In this document: positions 1 to 14,900 of the stretch, one piece after another
How the letters are laid out: every line of letters begins with the position of its first letter
Position numbering within the stretch: position 1 is the stretch's first letter
Assembly (NCBI RefSeq): GCF_000224145.3
Contig: NC_020175.2
Location: 1,957,231-2,021,230, forward strand
Origin: Ciona intestinalis
Taxonomy: Eukaryota > Chordata > Ascidiacea > Phlebobranchia > Cionidae
DNA: 64,000 bases
Direction of reading: 5' to 3'
Position numbers and translations under genes: made by a program
Notes under the pieces: generated by a model
What the model was told of the DNA's origin: nothing
Seen by the model: only the letters and a program-made list of their open reading frames with translations
Databases searched by the model: none

Positions 1-2927
1 TTGTAACATTACATTGGCGTGAGCCTGGTAAGTATTAACGATAAACAAGATATATTGATTACCACAGCAGGAAGTAAAATACAATAAATAGAAATATTAT
101 TGTCTCATTGGTGTTTAAATGATCATTAAGATATTAACGAGACAAAAAATTACAAAGTTACACAAAATATAGAATGGTCGTTTGTTGTAGGCTTATTAAA
201 GTTAATAAACATTTTTTTAATGCTAACTGAGAAAAATTAAAATGATTGTTTTCTGGAATTATTATTGTATTGTAACACTTATTTGGCGCAGTTAAAAATG
301 ACAAAACGACAATGTAGCAATTTGTTATTTGCATGGCTACTGCTTGTCTGATCAAATCATTTATATTGTTAATACTACCAACTCATGTGCTTTATGGTTT
401 CATTCATTCTAAATAAACACAAAGTAAAAAACAGTTTACCAACAGTAACCGACACAGTGGATTTATCATTACTAAAATCACTTCCAACAATTGTAATTGT
501 TGTGTCACTTTGATTGACTGTATTAGGAGTGATTGAGGTGACAGTTGGTGTCATGGAAGCAAGATAAGAAAATAAACACGATCCAGTGCATGTTGATATG
601 TATGGTGATCTAATGGAAATAACATTGTTTTATCTTAATTAGAGAAACATTTTATTTATGAAACAAGTTTTATAATTAAAATAAATGCTTAACCAAAAAA
701 GGGTGTTTTGAAATAATGTACTCATTTGCCATGAATAATCATAAATGTTCAGCAAAACTCTTACTGATTAACAATAGTCTTATAAAAAATTTAAAAAAGA
801 CCATAAAAAAACTCCTGATCTAATAAACCTGCTGCATCGAAATTTTTTTTTTAGTTGCTACAATTTCAGCAACTGTGTGCTTATTCTGTTAAAAATTTAA
901 CGTTTTATACAAAACCAAACAATACAATAGTTCTTATAAAACTTAGTAATAAGCAAACATTGATTTAAAAATATAGAAAACAATTTTTTTTTTAAATATA
1001 TTATATCATTTTTTTGTACAACATTTTATTTAAATTGTTTTAAAAACCATTGTTTTGCCGGTATATCCTGTCTTTTCACTATTTTTAAATTTTTGCTATT
1101 GTAATCGAAGAGACAAATAAAGTTACAATTATTATTTATATTATATTTAAATATATCCTAGCAATCTACCTGGAAAATGTGATATTAGCTGAAGTTTCTT
1201 GGTTAACTGCTGATGTGACACATGTTAGTTGATGGGAAGTGGATTGTTGCACCATGCATGGTGTGCCAGATATAGATACTCGGTTCAGTGGAGTAAGTGT
1301 GTAAAAACCAAACCCTAAAATGATAAAAAATGTTTTAAAAAATGGTGCATCCAGAAAAAATGTGGATGACTTGGTTATATATGTATTTTAAATATTGTGA
1401 AAAAGTAAGTGTTTCTTATGTGGATAATATGATTTAAATTTTAAGATGTATCTCTTAAACTGTCTTGACATACTTAAACACACTTATTGGTGTAATACCA
1501 TTTTGTAGAAAGAACAATCTCCTTCTAATATTAATGTATATGAAGCTTGAAAAACAAGTTGACCTTTTTACCAATGGCTTGGGTCAAGAAGCAGTACAAG
1601 AAGACAATTGCAACATAATACTAGAACCTATGCCCAGTGGTGTCAGCAAACACGCTAACAGAATCCATACTTTATTCGTTCTATAAGTTCAACTTACCTG
1701 TTACCGTTAACTTTGTTCCACCTTGCATAGATCCACTTACAGGTACAACAGATTTAATATTTGGAACCAACGCAAATCTATGTTTATCATCAACTGATGC
1801 TTCACCAAGGTTGTTCACAGTTACTTTCACCTGTTTATTAATAGTTTTAATTTTATTTTATTTAAATTTGTTTAATATAAAGTAAAAAGAAAGTAAATAT
1901 TGAAATGTTAGGCTTCTTTGTATAAAAAAACGAGAAAATAAACAAATGCTTTAGAAGTTACAACAATTGTTTAGTGAGGCATACTGAAAGCATAAAATTA
2001 TCACTTTTTGTGTATATCCCATAAAAAATAGGTCATTTTATTATAAATGCCTCACAGAAGTTTTAAGCACTTTTAAGTAAACAATTTTAATCGTTTATGG
2101 TTCGTGACTTTTGTTTAGAGATACTTAACTTGCATAACCCCCTGTTCCATCAGAAAAGGATTTGCTTTATTTAGTTTATGTTTGTTATTGATATTTGCTT
2201 TATTGCATTTATGTATGTTATTTTGTTTACTGCAAAGCAGCATTTAAAAGACACAAGACCATAAGTCAAAGTCTCTTAATACTTAATAACCCTAAATAAA
2301 CATACTTGATACAATGTTCCAATCAGTGTCATATTTGTTGGTTTTGGAGAACACCGTATTTCAGTTGAGCTAGATGTCAACACTTCACATGGGTAGTTAC
2401 CAATCATTACAGAATTAGCGCACTCATTTTGTGCAAAGCCACTTCCTTTAATAAATACAAAATTTTATATTCTACTTATTTGTTCTTGGTTTGGCTACAA
2501 CAGTTACAAAACATACGTTATACTGCACACCATGCTTGGTGGCTTTATAAAAGTTTTAGATTTTCTCTTTTGTCAATTTGACGGACTATTAAAGACTAGT
2601 GTGTTTAAACAATTGTGGTTAATTGTCTTACCCAACACACACCCACTAAAAAATGATATTCACTCAATAAATAATACCAATGATGAATCAAACAAATCAT
2701 TAATATAAAACCTGCATTTAAAAACAAGGTCAAAACATAACAGGTACCTGTTATTGTAACAACTGTATCTATTGTACCAGATTGAGGGGAAGTGGAAAGT
2801 ACTGTTGGTGTGTAACAAGCTTCACCAGATACAAATATTAAACTGTTATCCACTGTTGTACCACTAGGTACACAACCAGGTACTTTATTCAATGCAGTAC
2901 AAGATGTTGCCCGCTTTTGACGATGTG
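1..2927 (-). CDS. PKHD1L1: PKHD1L1 exons 33-38: TIG8-TIG10, runs off the window
   Basis: Exons: 2748-2927, 2306-2445, 1698-1830, 1170-1314, 440-609 and the first 24 bp of the next exon at 1-24. TIG8 has STSPQSGTIDTVVTITG then IGNYPCEV; TIG9 has VVPVSGSMQGGTKLTVTG; TIG10 has ITPNTVNQSDTTITIVG and ends in SRQCNVT at the window edge. Phase carries through all five junctions. A further exon must lie left of position 1. Confidence 0.85.
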
Positions 2928-5900
2928 CTGGAAATGTTATATTGACAATTATATGACAAAGTACACACCAATCTTATCAATAATATGTTCTAATTGTAAA
3001 AAAAATTGAAAGTTAAAAAACATGCAGAATAACCAGATAACGGGTGAAACTATGGTGTTACAAAAATATAAAGCTCTAGTCTAAATTTCAGGTATACTGT
3101 AGCCACTTAAGCAGACAAATGGTTGATCAATTCTCAACTAAACCACAAAGAACTGTCCACAAATTTAACCTCCATTAAAAAAAAAAAACTTGGTTGATAA
3201 CATTTTATTTACCTTTGGCTGCACCAACATGAGCAGAAATGCCTCTCAACTTGACGTGCAGAGGAAAGTGCTGAATTTTCTCGGTTACATGAATTGTTCC
3301 TCTCATCAAAACAGTATTATCGTTGCCATTAATATATCCAGAGAACGCATGATAAGTACCAGGTTGCACGAACTTGTATTCATAGTATCCTTGTTGCACA
3401 AAAATCATAGGTTTAAGTATGTGAAATAACAGTTTTTAACATTTATTTATTTTATACAATACTAGTGTCAATTTGTTTAGTGGTTATTCATTTTTTACAA
3501 GGCCATATCTGGTTTGGTCGTACCAGAAAAAAAATTAAAACTCAACTTTATTAAAAAAAATTCCTTATTTAGAATTTAAATATTCTTTCTATTAAGGTTG
3601 CAACCTCTGAAAATATATTGTGAAAACAATATAAGTAACATGTGTAACCATTTCTAACCATTTTGTGTTTTTGTTGGCCCAGAATTGAAGCCAACATTAT
3701 CATATTCTTCACCATCAGGTCCAGCAGTTGAAAACACTCGAATACCCCAACCATTGTTTGGTGTTCCCTGTATGTTCCACCTCCAAACAACTTTATCTCC
3801 AACATTTATACGAAGAACTTGTGGATTCCATGCAAAACCAGATCCATAAACTAAAATAATTTTTATTCAATTTTCTGTATGACTGTCAATTTATGTTAAG
3901 CCTCGCACCTAAGAACATGCATGGCCACAAAAAAATGAGGTTACTTACCTGGGTGTATTCCGTTATTATTTATAAAATGTGTTCTTGCAAGACTACCAAT
4001 TTTGCATTGAATCATGTTACTTGTAACACTTTGTACGTTGCATTTAGAATGGTTGCCCAATAGAATCTAAAAAATATTGTTTTTTAAAAAGTCTGTTTTT
4101 AAAATAGATGTAAATAAGCCAAAAGCCAGCCACAAAAGTAAAAGATGGCAGCTTGGCGGGTCATATTTATCAAAAAATCTACAGCAGTTTTAAGTTGCAA
4201 ATTTGATGTTCCATACTTACATTTAGCGCAGGGTCGTTCACAAATCCTTGACCAGAGATGGTAATGATAGAACCCCCATGTATCGATCCATGTTGTGGTG
4301 ATAACTGATCAACTGCAAACGTATAGCTGATACCAGATATATTATTTTGCCTGTAAAAAGTATTTGTAATTAGTTCATTCATTATACATAATATAAAACG
4401 ATTTTTTTAAGATTACGATAACAAAGATTATATTAATTAAAATTATTAAAAAATAGAAAGTAAAAATAAATTGACATAGGGCAGGCTAAGGATCAAAATC
4501 TTTTAAACCTATTGGTTAAAAGAATGTACTGTTAAATCAACATTACGGATGCATATTGCACATTACAGAATAGTTAAGTATTCTGAAATGTCTAGGGTAC
4601 AGAATCTTTTTTCATTTATGGAACAACATCAATCTTATAACATATATCAGTTTGTTTACACTAAAATGGTAGGTTTGCTGAAATATGAGCTATAAAATCA
4701 AAAATTAAAAATCAGAAAAGACACCACGAATCCTCCCGAACCATGGAGCGGAATCGCCTAATCCGTATAGATGTATGATGCGTTATTAAACAGAAAACAG
4801 AATGAAAAATATAAAAGTATTAAAATTGTGTATTGTGCACTTGTGCAGCCCTAACTAACATACACTATACACACTAATCAAATCTATGCAAAAGTTTACT
4901 TTAAATCTGCGATTCCAATTTCTTTAACCAGAACATTAACTTGATGAACACCATGTGGTAGAGATGGAAGTTTGCACTGAATGTAAGTTGATGTCCATGT
5001 TGTTATTGAACAAACTTTCCCAGCTATTGTAATAACAACATCAGAGATGGTTGACCCGAGATTACGACCAGTGATGTTCAATGTTGATCCACCTATGCAG
5101 TTTAACATTAATATCAATTTTAGTCTAAAACAGAAATTAAAAAATTTGAATTTTACCTCGTGTGTGTGTGGCAACATTGTATTATTAATTAAAGAATCAA
5201 AGTTTTCACAAAAAAGGTTGAAAAAAACAGCATTTTTTTAAAAACAAACACAAACATACCTATAACTGTGGATGTTGTTGGTGATATTAAAGTTAAGACC
5301 GGAAGATTTGCATTTGAATATGTAAATGCAGATGGTAGGGTCGTAACAATATTTCCGTTCATATCTTTTACTGACACATCAACTGTAGTTGAACATGATT
5401 GTTACACGCATGATAAATCATAATATACTTACACAACATTTCAATGTTTTATTTAGGTCACCTTTGTCAGGGTAGGTGCTACTTTAAGAGAATAAACACT
5501 ACTAAAATAAATAAAAAGCCGTTTTTGCAGTAATAGGTGTTGTTTACAATCACAGTACAGAATAAATGTAAATGAAAGTAGAATAGTAGAATAGGGGATG
5601 ATGGAACACCTTCCAGTTCTATTTTCCCGTCCCATTTGGTAGTAATCGAAGAACATTCAAAGAATTATAAAACTGTATCTTACGAATCTCATAGATCGCT
5701 GTTAATTGTTTAAAACATGATCAGGATATTTGGATAACATGTGCTAAAGAGTCTTTCCCACCCTACTATACAATCAATACAAAATTAGGTATACAATATA
5801 TAAACTGAACAACCTGTTGAAACGGTTCCAGGTGGAATGACACACAATATGTGTCTGGAAGCAAACCTCTCAGTTTTATTCACAACACATTCATTTGCAC

Positions 5901-8900
5901 CAACATATACTTTGTATGTTTCTATAAACCCTGTGCCAGTTAAGTTAAGCAAAGCACCACCTGTTAAAAATAATAAGTTATATATATTGGAAATTTTGGT
6001 TAAATGTAAAAAATTATGCAACTGTACTTGATAAAACCACAATAATGGTAGCTTTTAGTGGTTGCTGCGTTGCTCACATACCTTTTAAAAGAAAGGCTTG
6101 TGCATGACCATGACCAATATATATATTAACTTAAAGAAACCATGATGCTAGGTGGATGTGGTGACCATGTTTATTTTCTTTTAAATAAATGTAAATATGT
6201 TTTTACTTTTCATTTAAAACCTTCTAAATCTTTGAGACTGTAATTGATGAGGCAAATATTATATTAATATAATTTGCAAATTCATAGATAGAATATTTTT
6301 TAACAAGAGTTAAAATTTTATTAAAGTGATTGATAGTGTTTGCAATAAAAACAGACGACATACCGCTTGTAAATCCAGTGTCAGGATAAATGCTGATTAG
6401 ATTCGCAGTTAAATTAAACTGATTGGAAATATTTTTGTTAATTGCAGCTCTTCCAAGACCATGAACTAAAACATTTAGGTGGTGACTACCAGCAGGTCCA
6501 TTGGAGATCTAAAGTTACCATTAAAAAAATTTGATAAGATGTATTATAATATAGTAAGTAAATAACTCCTTACTTTATCCTCGCGTGGCCGGTAAACGAC
6601 AGTCGTTCAACACAGCGTTTTGTTTTATACACTTGTGCCAGCTTACGAGTTACCAAGTATGTTACTTTTTGGGTGATTACTCTTTGCGAAATTTTTCTTT
6701 TTTATGTGTGGCTGATATATATGACACTAGTTACACAGTAACAATCATATATGCTTAGTTTAAAGTGAAACTTTACCACATAAATGGGAAAAAAAGAAAT
6801 GTCCAATGGTTGTTCAGAAATAAGAAAGAATAGTCATTAAAGAATAAATTCTTTGAGGTTAGAAACACAAGTAATAACAGATTTTTTTTGATTACTTGTT
6901 ACCAGTATTAGGAAGCCAATAAGTTGCTTAAACAGAACAGCCAACCTGACATTGAAGTTGAGTGTCTGTATGACTTGTAATAACACAAGCAGCATTTCCA
7001 ATTTGAACTGTAACATTTGCCGTTGAAGGTGTTCCAAATTTGCTTCCACTTATGCTTACAACGGTACCCGATGACCCTGTGGAATTAAATGTCACCTTAC
7101 CGTAGAGACTATGGAGGGTACTATTACAACTTCGGATAAAAATAAACGAATGAAGTCATAGAAAAATTGTTAAAATGGTGAATGCTTACCATTTATAAAA
7201 GACTAGTGTTTCAGGCCTATTTGTAATGACGAATAGACAACAGTTTTAAAACAAAACTAATCTTCTGACATTTAATTGAATAAAAGCAAAGTGGTCGCAT
7301 TTTGTATAAACTGTTGTTTTGGGTTTTTGGGTAAAGTTTATAACATTTTGTCCAAATATTTTAATTTTTTTTAAACCAGTTATTTTTTTACCAGTATTTG
7401 GAGTAAAAGATTGAACCATTGGAGTGTGGTCTGCACTAAACATAAACCCGCAGTTCCCTGTGCATAATGATGGGATGTTGTTTACAAGTACTTCAACCTG
7501 TAAATTACAAATCATACTTTTATTCAGAATAATGTGCAGTAATTATCTGAAAACATTTAAAAAAAAATTGTATGAAGCGTGTTGCTGAGAATGTTAAGTC
7601 TCCTTTAACTTTATATATTGTATTCTCACTTCTTTATATATTTTTTAATAGCCTATAATATATCAATAATATTAATATTATCCTATAAAATATTTTGTCG
7701 CTATACCCTGTCTTTTCGTTTATAATATTTCTAAATCTTGTTATTATTATAATATTAATAAACAAACAAAATGATGATGCTAAATTACTTGTGGCTCCTT
7801 ATAAGGTAATCGCAACATTTCCCCCGGTATTGGAGCGTGAAATATTCCTCCATATGATATTTTCCGAACAGAACCAACCAAGTCAGGTGCGCCCAATATG
7901 TTTGTGGTGTTTATCTAAAAGAAGCATTTTATTAAGAACTATACATTGCATTATATTTGTACCAAAAAATCAAATGCGTTAATATAACTTTTTTCAAATG
8001 TTTTGTTACAGTTTATCACATGAGACCAAAAATATGGATGCAACTGTAATATGTACTTCTTACCAATTGTGCAACTGTAACATTTTACACCTAACTCTTT
8101 TTTCAAGTGCAGCAGTTAAATAGTTTATTTTAAAAATGGTTTTGGGCATCTTCTTGCTCTTGAAACACAAACCAAAAGTGGGTTTTGGTTCGGTTGTTAA
8201 CTACTTGTTTGGAAAGCATCTTAACTGTATGCTTAGTGCTTAGCAAGTGGTTAAAATGCAGTTCAAGTCAAATACCTGTAATAATGTTTTAGAACCGCCA
8301 TTAGTCAGCCATTCAATTGTATAATCAATTTCATGGCAACTTCCACTTTTTTCAACTTTGGCTTTTCCAAATCCTTGCAAACTTTCCAAGAGATTTTGAA
8401 AGTGAAGGACTGTTGTGTTCACTTGAATGTCTAACAGGATAAAATAAAAAAGTGTTCAAGCCAATTACCAATTTAATTAAACGTACAAAAGAAAAAATAT
8501 CCAGAATTCTACATACTTTTATGTTTTACAGTTGGTACTAAACATTCATTAAACATTATACAAACCATATTTCTTAAAAATTTTGAAATAATTATATATG
8601 CTATTTGTTATAACATTTGTAGATATAAATAAAGTTTATGTTGTGTGATCAATTTGTGTCATATAATTTCTATAGCCTATTTTAAATCAGACATTTGAAC
8701 AGTTAGTTTACTTTTTAAAGTTTCTTGGAAACCATCAGCCGAAATATGCGTTAAATCAAATGTTCCACGCATTGGTGGTGTGGCCTCAACCACTCGACAT
8801 ATACTTCCATTATTTCCATTTGACCATTTGTTCTCAACTTTTATGGAGCTTTGTGATGTTGGAGAGGAATATGCCAGCTGTGTGTAAATCAAATACATTT

Positions 8901-11900
8901 GTTTAAACAGTCTAAATAGTAAATACCATAATGAATGATGAATGAATATAACTCATTTATGCTCATGTGGTTGAAATTGACATCTTACTCCAATGGTGTT
9001 CTGTTTTACACACCTTGTGCTCGCTTAATAAGTTACGTATGTAAATTTGGGGGTAAATAATATTTTAGATTTGTTTTGTATGTATAACAATTTTACAACT
9101 TATAAGTTACCAAGGACAACATTGCCCACAATGGTAGCAGTCAGTTCGAAACCGATATTTTCTGGTCTACAGTTTAAAAATACATTTGGCTGGCAGCACA
9201 CAACTGCCCGAAACTGTTTAACCATTATGTATTTGGTTAAAGCAGTAATAATGTATTGATTAACCAAGCAAATGTTATTAACTTAAAGATCAATCAAACA
9301 GCAGATAAAACTATGTATGCAATAACAATTTGCTGGTTAATATTCAAGATAAAGGAGATTTAATGAATGTTGGCTAATTTTATTAACTTATTACTCAAAT
9401 TTGTTCAGTAAAAAATTCAGTTTACACTGCTGTTTATATTTTAATAGTAAAAACCAGTCTGAGTTATATTTAGTTATTGTCAATTATTAAGTATATTAAC
9501 GGTATCATACCATGAACAAAGGAACCATGTGACCACAGTTATAAGTTTCAATTGTTACATCATACACAGGTAGTGGTTCCATCTTCTGCACAACGATATT
9601 TGATATAGGTTCCCCTGTTGCCAACGCAGGTGCTACACGTAGGTCAGATGCAGCTGAATAAATATATGTGCCAGCATTAATACATTTACCATTGCATAAA
9701 ATGAAGGTTGGACCAAAACTGAAAAACTTAGCATTTGAAATAGCAACAATATTAGAATAGTCAGTTCCAGATCAAAATTTTGATATTTTTCAAAAACTTA
9801 AAAAATGCAAAGAAATGTGTAATTTATTAGGTTAAAGTACCACCTAAGACCATTGACCAATCAGAACTATCTAAGGGTGTCATCCAATTAACCAAACAAT
9901 AAGTAAATCTTACCAACACCATTTGGTAGAATATTGTTCTTTCCAATGTATAACGCATCAATGTAAAAGTTTTCAACTTGATACAGGTATATTTCACGAA
10001 TTGAAGCAGAAACCAAGCTCGGATAATGAACTTGTAGCAACTAAAATAATAGTTATGCGAGTTAAAATATCAAGAATGCGTAATAAAAATGCCAAGACAA
10101 AAAAGTTATATTATTTTCATATTTTTAAGGTCTTCACTGTATGAAAGTTATCATTGTGGTAAGGTAACATGCAAGATACAAATTTATATACTATTATATT
10201 AGATTAAAATATCATGAAACAACCTAGCTATGATATGTGGAAAAGGAAAAATTGTAAGAAACTAATTCGATATATTTTTAATTCACCAACTAAATTGGTT
10301 AAACAATGGAACTGTATGCTTTACTATGAATTCATACAAACAAAACTAAACTAACCGTTGAAAAATCAAAACAAGAGTACGTCCATGTTGTTTTACTCAT
10401 TGTCACTGATATCGATAGTTTTTTGGTAGTAGTCTGTGTCTTAGGTCTTCCTTCATTATCTGTATATTGGAAACTGCCAGTTACTCCAATCTCTGGTTTA
10501 AAGATACCTCGATGAGCAAAGCAAATCTGAAAATTTGAATGTAAATGGATTAAACTTACAGCTTTAATGAGTTACCAGGTAGACTAGCTACCAGGTACAT
10601 TTTATTAAATTTAGTATATATTCCTATTAATTCTGAAACTATCTACTGGTGAAAACAAACAGCTTTGTTAAAAAAGTTACCTTTGGATAAGTTAGTATTG
10701 AGAAATCACGATGTTTTTCCCAAGACACGTGCGCAGTTGTGCCAGATTTGTAGATATATGATGGATTTAATAGTGAACCTCGACCACAAAATGGAACAAC
10801 ATCCTAAAATTGGTTAAACACATCTATTATATAGAGCAATAAAATGTGAATGGTAAAATTTAATGGAAACATTGTTATGCAATGTAAATTTGTTTACTTA
10901 TTACTGCATTCACTTTCAACATAGACATACAAAAAAGTTCATTTCGTAAATCCATAATGCAGAGTTTGTATAAATGTGTGACTGATGTATTGAATGAATG
11001 ATACTTATTTAGCGCCTCATAGTGGGGTAGTGACAACCCCACAGTGACAACCCCACAGATGTCTTGTTTTACAGATGATTTTACTGTTTATGAGTTACCA
11101 GAGATACAATTTTGTGGGTTATTGTTATTTTTTCTATATGCCTGACAATTGGGAAAAGGCATAAATAAAAAATGGATTTGAGAAGAGAATGCCTAGTGTC
11201 TTATTAAAAAACACACACAATCAATGGAATTCCAAGGTTAAGAAACATAACAATTTTTAAATTGTTAGGTCACTATTACAGTTTACCCTTTTTATCTGCC
11301 CTGCTAACCCCTCAGTGATATCACCGTCTTCATAATTAAACAACGCAGCCACACTAGAACCACTAGGTAGCAGTGTTGGTGAACAATGGGCGGATACTAA
11401 TTTCATAAGTTCAGTTTGTAACACTTCACCAGATGCATTGTTCGTAATTGGATGAGAAATTCTGATAAGAAAAAGCAAAAATGGTAACACATGTACATAG
11501 GAAATAAAAACAATGGCAATGTAGTCTTACCTTGAACCCATTTTAATTGAAAACGTCTTAAAATCTGGAACTCCTTTCACAGTTTCGCTGACTGTGACTT
11601 GCATGTTCTCATTGCTTCGTACTTCATATGTGATTGGAGGATAGTCGCCTATACATTCATATACATTATTGTATCATACCACAGACTTAAAGGCTGCATA
11701 TGTTTTTATGGCATACTTTTTTACTGTCATAGAGAATCGCGGCAGTAGTGCAATCATGAAAATAACGAGGACAGGATCTCCAATACATCAATGTGATAAT
11801 AATTTGGATCCAATGAATAAATAAAGTTTTGAAACCAAAAAATTGGATGAATAAATGTAACATTTTTTTAATTTCTATAAATTTATTAGAAGTTGATTTT

Positions 11901-14900
11901 TTAACTAATTTATAAAAGAATTGTTGCATTACTATTGAACAGTAATCTTAAGTTGGTTGAACTTACCTCCCTTGCCTTTGAATGTAATGACAAACTCTTT
12001 TCCATTCGTAATATCTGTCTTGGTAACTTTAACTGTTTGCCCGCTGATACCAACCACACTTCTTAATTCTGACTCGAAGGCAGATCGAGACACCTGTTAA
12101 TTATATATTGAATTTTAACTAGTAGTAATATTTTGTGAATGTGTTAACCTTTTATTAGAGTTTTGAACGTAATTATTTTTAATAGCAGAAACTAAACAAT
12201 ATGTATAAATAGAACATTTGATATAATATGCATTATACATTTACTTTTATATATAAATAAAACTCAGTTAATTAGTACATTAAATGTAGAAGCTTATTTT
12301 ATTAAACAAAATTTTCTAGTTATGAAAAAAAGGAAAAAAATAATTTTGTTTGAGGTGCAAATTTAGTAATGGCATAAATAGGGTAATGTTGGTATGAAAT
12401 CAGGCCAATCCCTTTATATAAAGTCTGGAAATAGAAATATGTATAATGTATGTAACACCGTTATTTAACAATTTATATTCTTTTTGTCAATTACGTGGCA
12501 CTGACAAGCCTATACCTGGTATGAGAAAAATGTACTTTTCATTCCATTATAAATCAAACGAAATTGAGAATTTGAACATGATTGAGTACAAACAACTCGA
12601 ACAGTCTGTTTCTCTTCAACTCCACTTTCAACATTCCATGAATTAAAAGAAATTTTCTGTAATTTTAAAAATGTTAACCCGGTTAAAAAGTTATTTCAAT
12701 ACACCAAGCAAACACTAAGTTTTTACCAAAGAAGTCTTATTTATTATTGATATGATAAATGAAACATAAACCTGTTTTTCAGCTTGTTTGGTAGCCTCAA
12801 AATCAATTCGTTGTTTCTCATTGAAAACTTGATTTGATTGTTTTGCTGTTAAAGTTGTCTTTTGTCTATGAGCAGCAATATACATATTTCCTTGACCATG
12901 CCAATCAACTACTGCAGCTTTAAAGTAACATTGTTGACCTGTAAAAAAAATTAAATTGTAAAAAATGCTCATAAAAAGAAAGTGATTTTTTTCAGAAATT
13001 TCTGTTCATCAGTTAAGAGTCTTTCTGTTTTATACACAAGGTGTATGAAACACAACACTCATGTTATAATCACTGTTGTTCAGTTTCATTTATTCATTCA
13101 CTAAGGAACTCCATCAATCAAAAACAGGAGTGCATAAAAATATCTGACACGAAATTTCTGTTCATCAATTAAAAAGTTGAGCTATCTTTGATTGAGTATT
13201 ACAGCATAGGTTCAGTTAAGTTTTAATAAAAGTAAGATTTGCAGGTTAATAGTTACATAATTAATATAACAATGTGGGTATCTGTAATAGAAAATGATAT
13301 TTTTTTAAATAAATCGAAGAAATACACTTTGCCAAAGTCATTATACATAAGCAATAAGCAATTCAGTTTAATTTCACATTTTTTTTGTAATAATATTGTG
13401 AAGTGGTTATTAAAGTTAAATCCTTAGCAACAAACAAAAAACAACCATTGTATATTTAAACTACTAGGTTACAAAAAAGCCACATCTCAATATTTACAAA
13501 GCAGAATGATCCTTTAAATATATGGCCATGTTTAACTACAGCCTAATTGTATATGACTATTGTAGGTTAACACTCTAATTACAAGTTCTATTGTAGGTTT
13601 GTCATTTGTAACAATGAATCAAGCTCATAAATAGACCACGATGAAAGTATTATGATATTATATAAATAAACTCATATAATGAACTACAGCGGTTACAAAA
13701 TACCAGAAATCGAAATTCTAAAAATTTAAAGCGAACAATAGTGAATAAATTGGGGGTTGGGGTATATATTGGTTAGAGAGGATAGCTGTTGGTTATGGAG
13801 TATCAATTTAAAGTAACTTACTTACTTTATGCTCACGTGGCCAAAAATCAACAGTCATTATAACACTTACCCTTTTTCATTGATATCCAATCAGATTGCA
13901 GATGAGAATGAAAATATGAAGGGCGGTATCTACTGGATACAATCGCAAAAGTCTGCAACAATGTTGCTCATATTAATATTGAACAATGTAATTAAGGTTT
14001 ATTTTACACTAGTATGTTTGGGTGCAAAAAAAATTAGGAAAAGCACATGGTTTGTGAATACTAAACCATTTGTACTGTAAATAATTTTGTGCAAAAATGT
14101 GAAAACTTGACTGTTTACCTCATTTTCCAAAAGCTCACCACAGTGAAAATGAACTTGTCCTGCATCATCAGACTTGAAGTAAAACTTGTAATTATCTGTC
14201 TGAGGTGCAACAAATATACCTAAAGTACGACAAAAGTTTAGTAAAAATTAGTATTGGTATTATGAAATAACATACACAAGCTTTATCAACAAAGTTCAAA
14301 TCATTATACTCAAAACTTGTTAAAATGTTTTAGTCTTGTTTTAGCATTCATGAAAATGTTTTAGTCCTGTTTTAGCATTATCAAATATTTTGCTTAAATA
14401 GTTGTGTAAAGTGACTACAAACTATTACAACCAGAGTCCTTAGCCTAAACACTCTGGTTACAACCATTATCTTCATGAGGAAAATATGTAATGAAGCTGT
14501 TGAAATGATGAGAAAGGTAACAAAAAAACTAATTATGCAGGAAGAATTTTTTCATAGTAATTAAAAAAGTGCACTTAAACATGAGAACCACAGCAGTTTA
14601 AATCATAGCAGGGTTTAATCAGAGCAATTTGCAAGTAAAACTGAAGTTAAATACACCAGTATATGTTAATGGTTTACATTTTTGCTTGTATTTTTATAGT
14701 TTAAACACGCCCTAATATATTTTTGGTTGGTGTACTTCATATTTTCTGTTTTTTATTCTTTAATCCATGAATTGTTCAGTAAAATCTTGTGATAGAATAC
14801 AAAGACATTTTAAGCACAGAAGTGTTGGTTTGCAATATTCAGCCGAGAAACAGCCGCAAGGTAAAGTGCTATGCTTTGAGATCCAAAATGGTGGCGACTA

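Noticed and set aside
1637..1885. Plus-strand ORF of 82 codons
   Set aside because: It is the reverse of fibrocystin-L exon 35 (1698-1830), which fits splice sites, phase and family on the minus strand.
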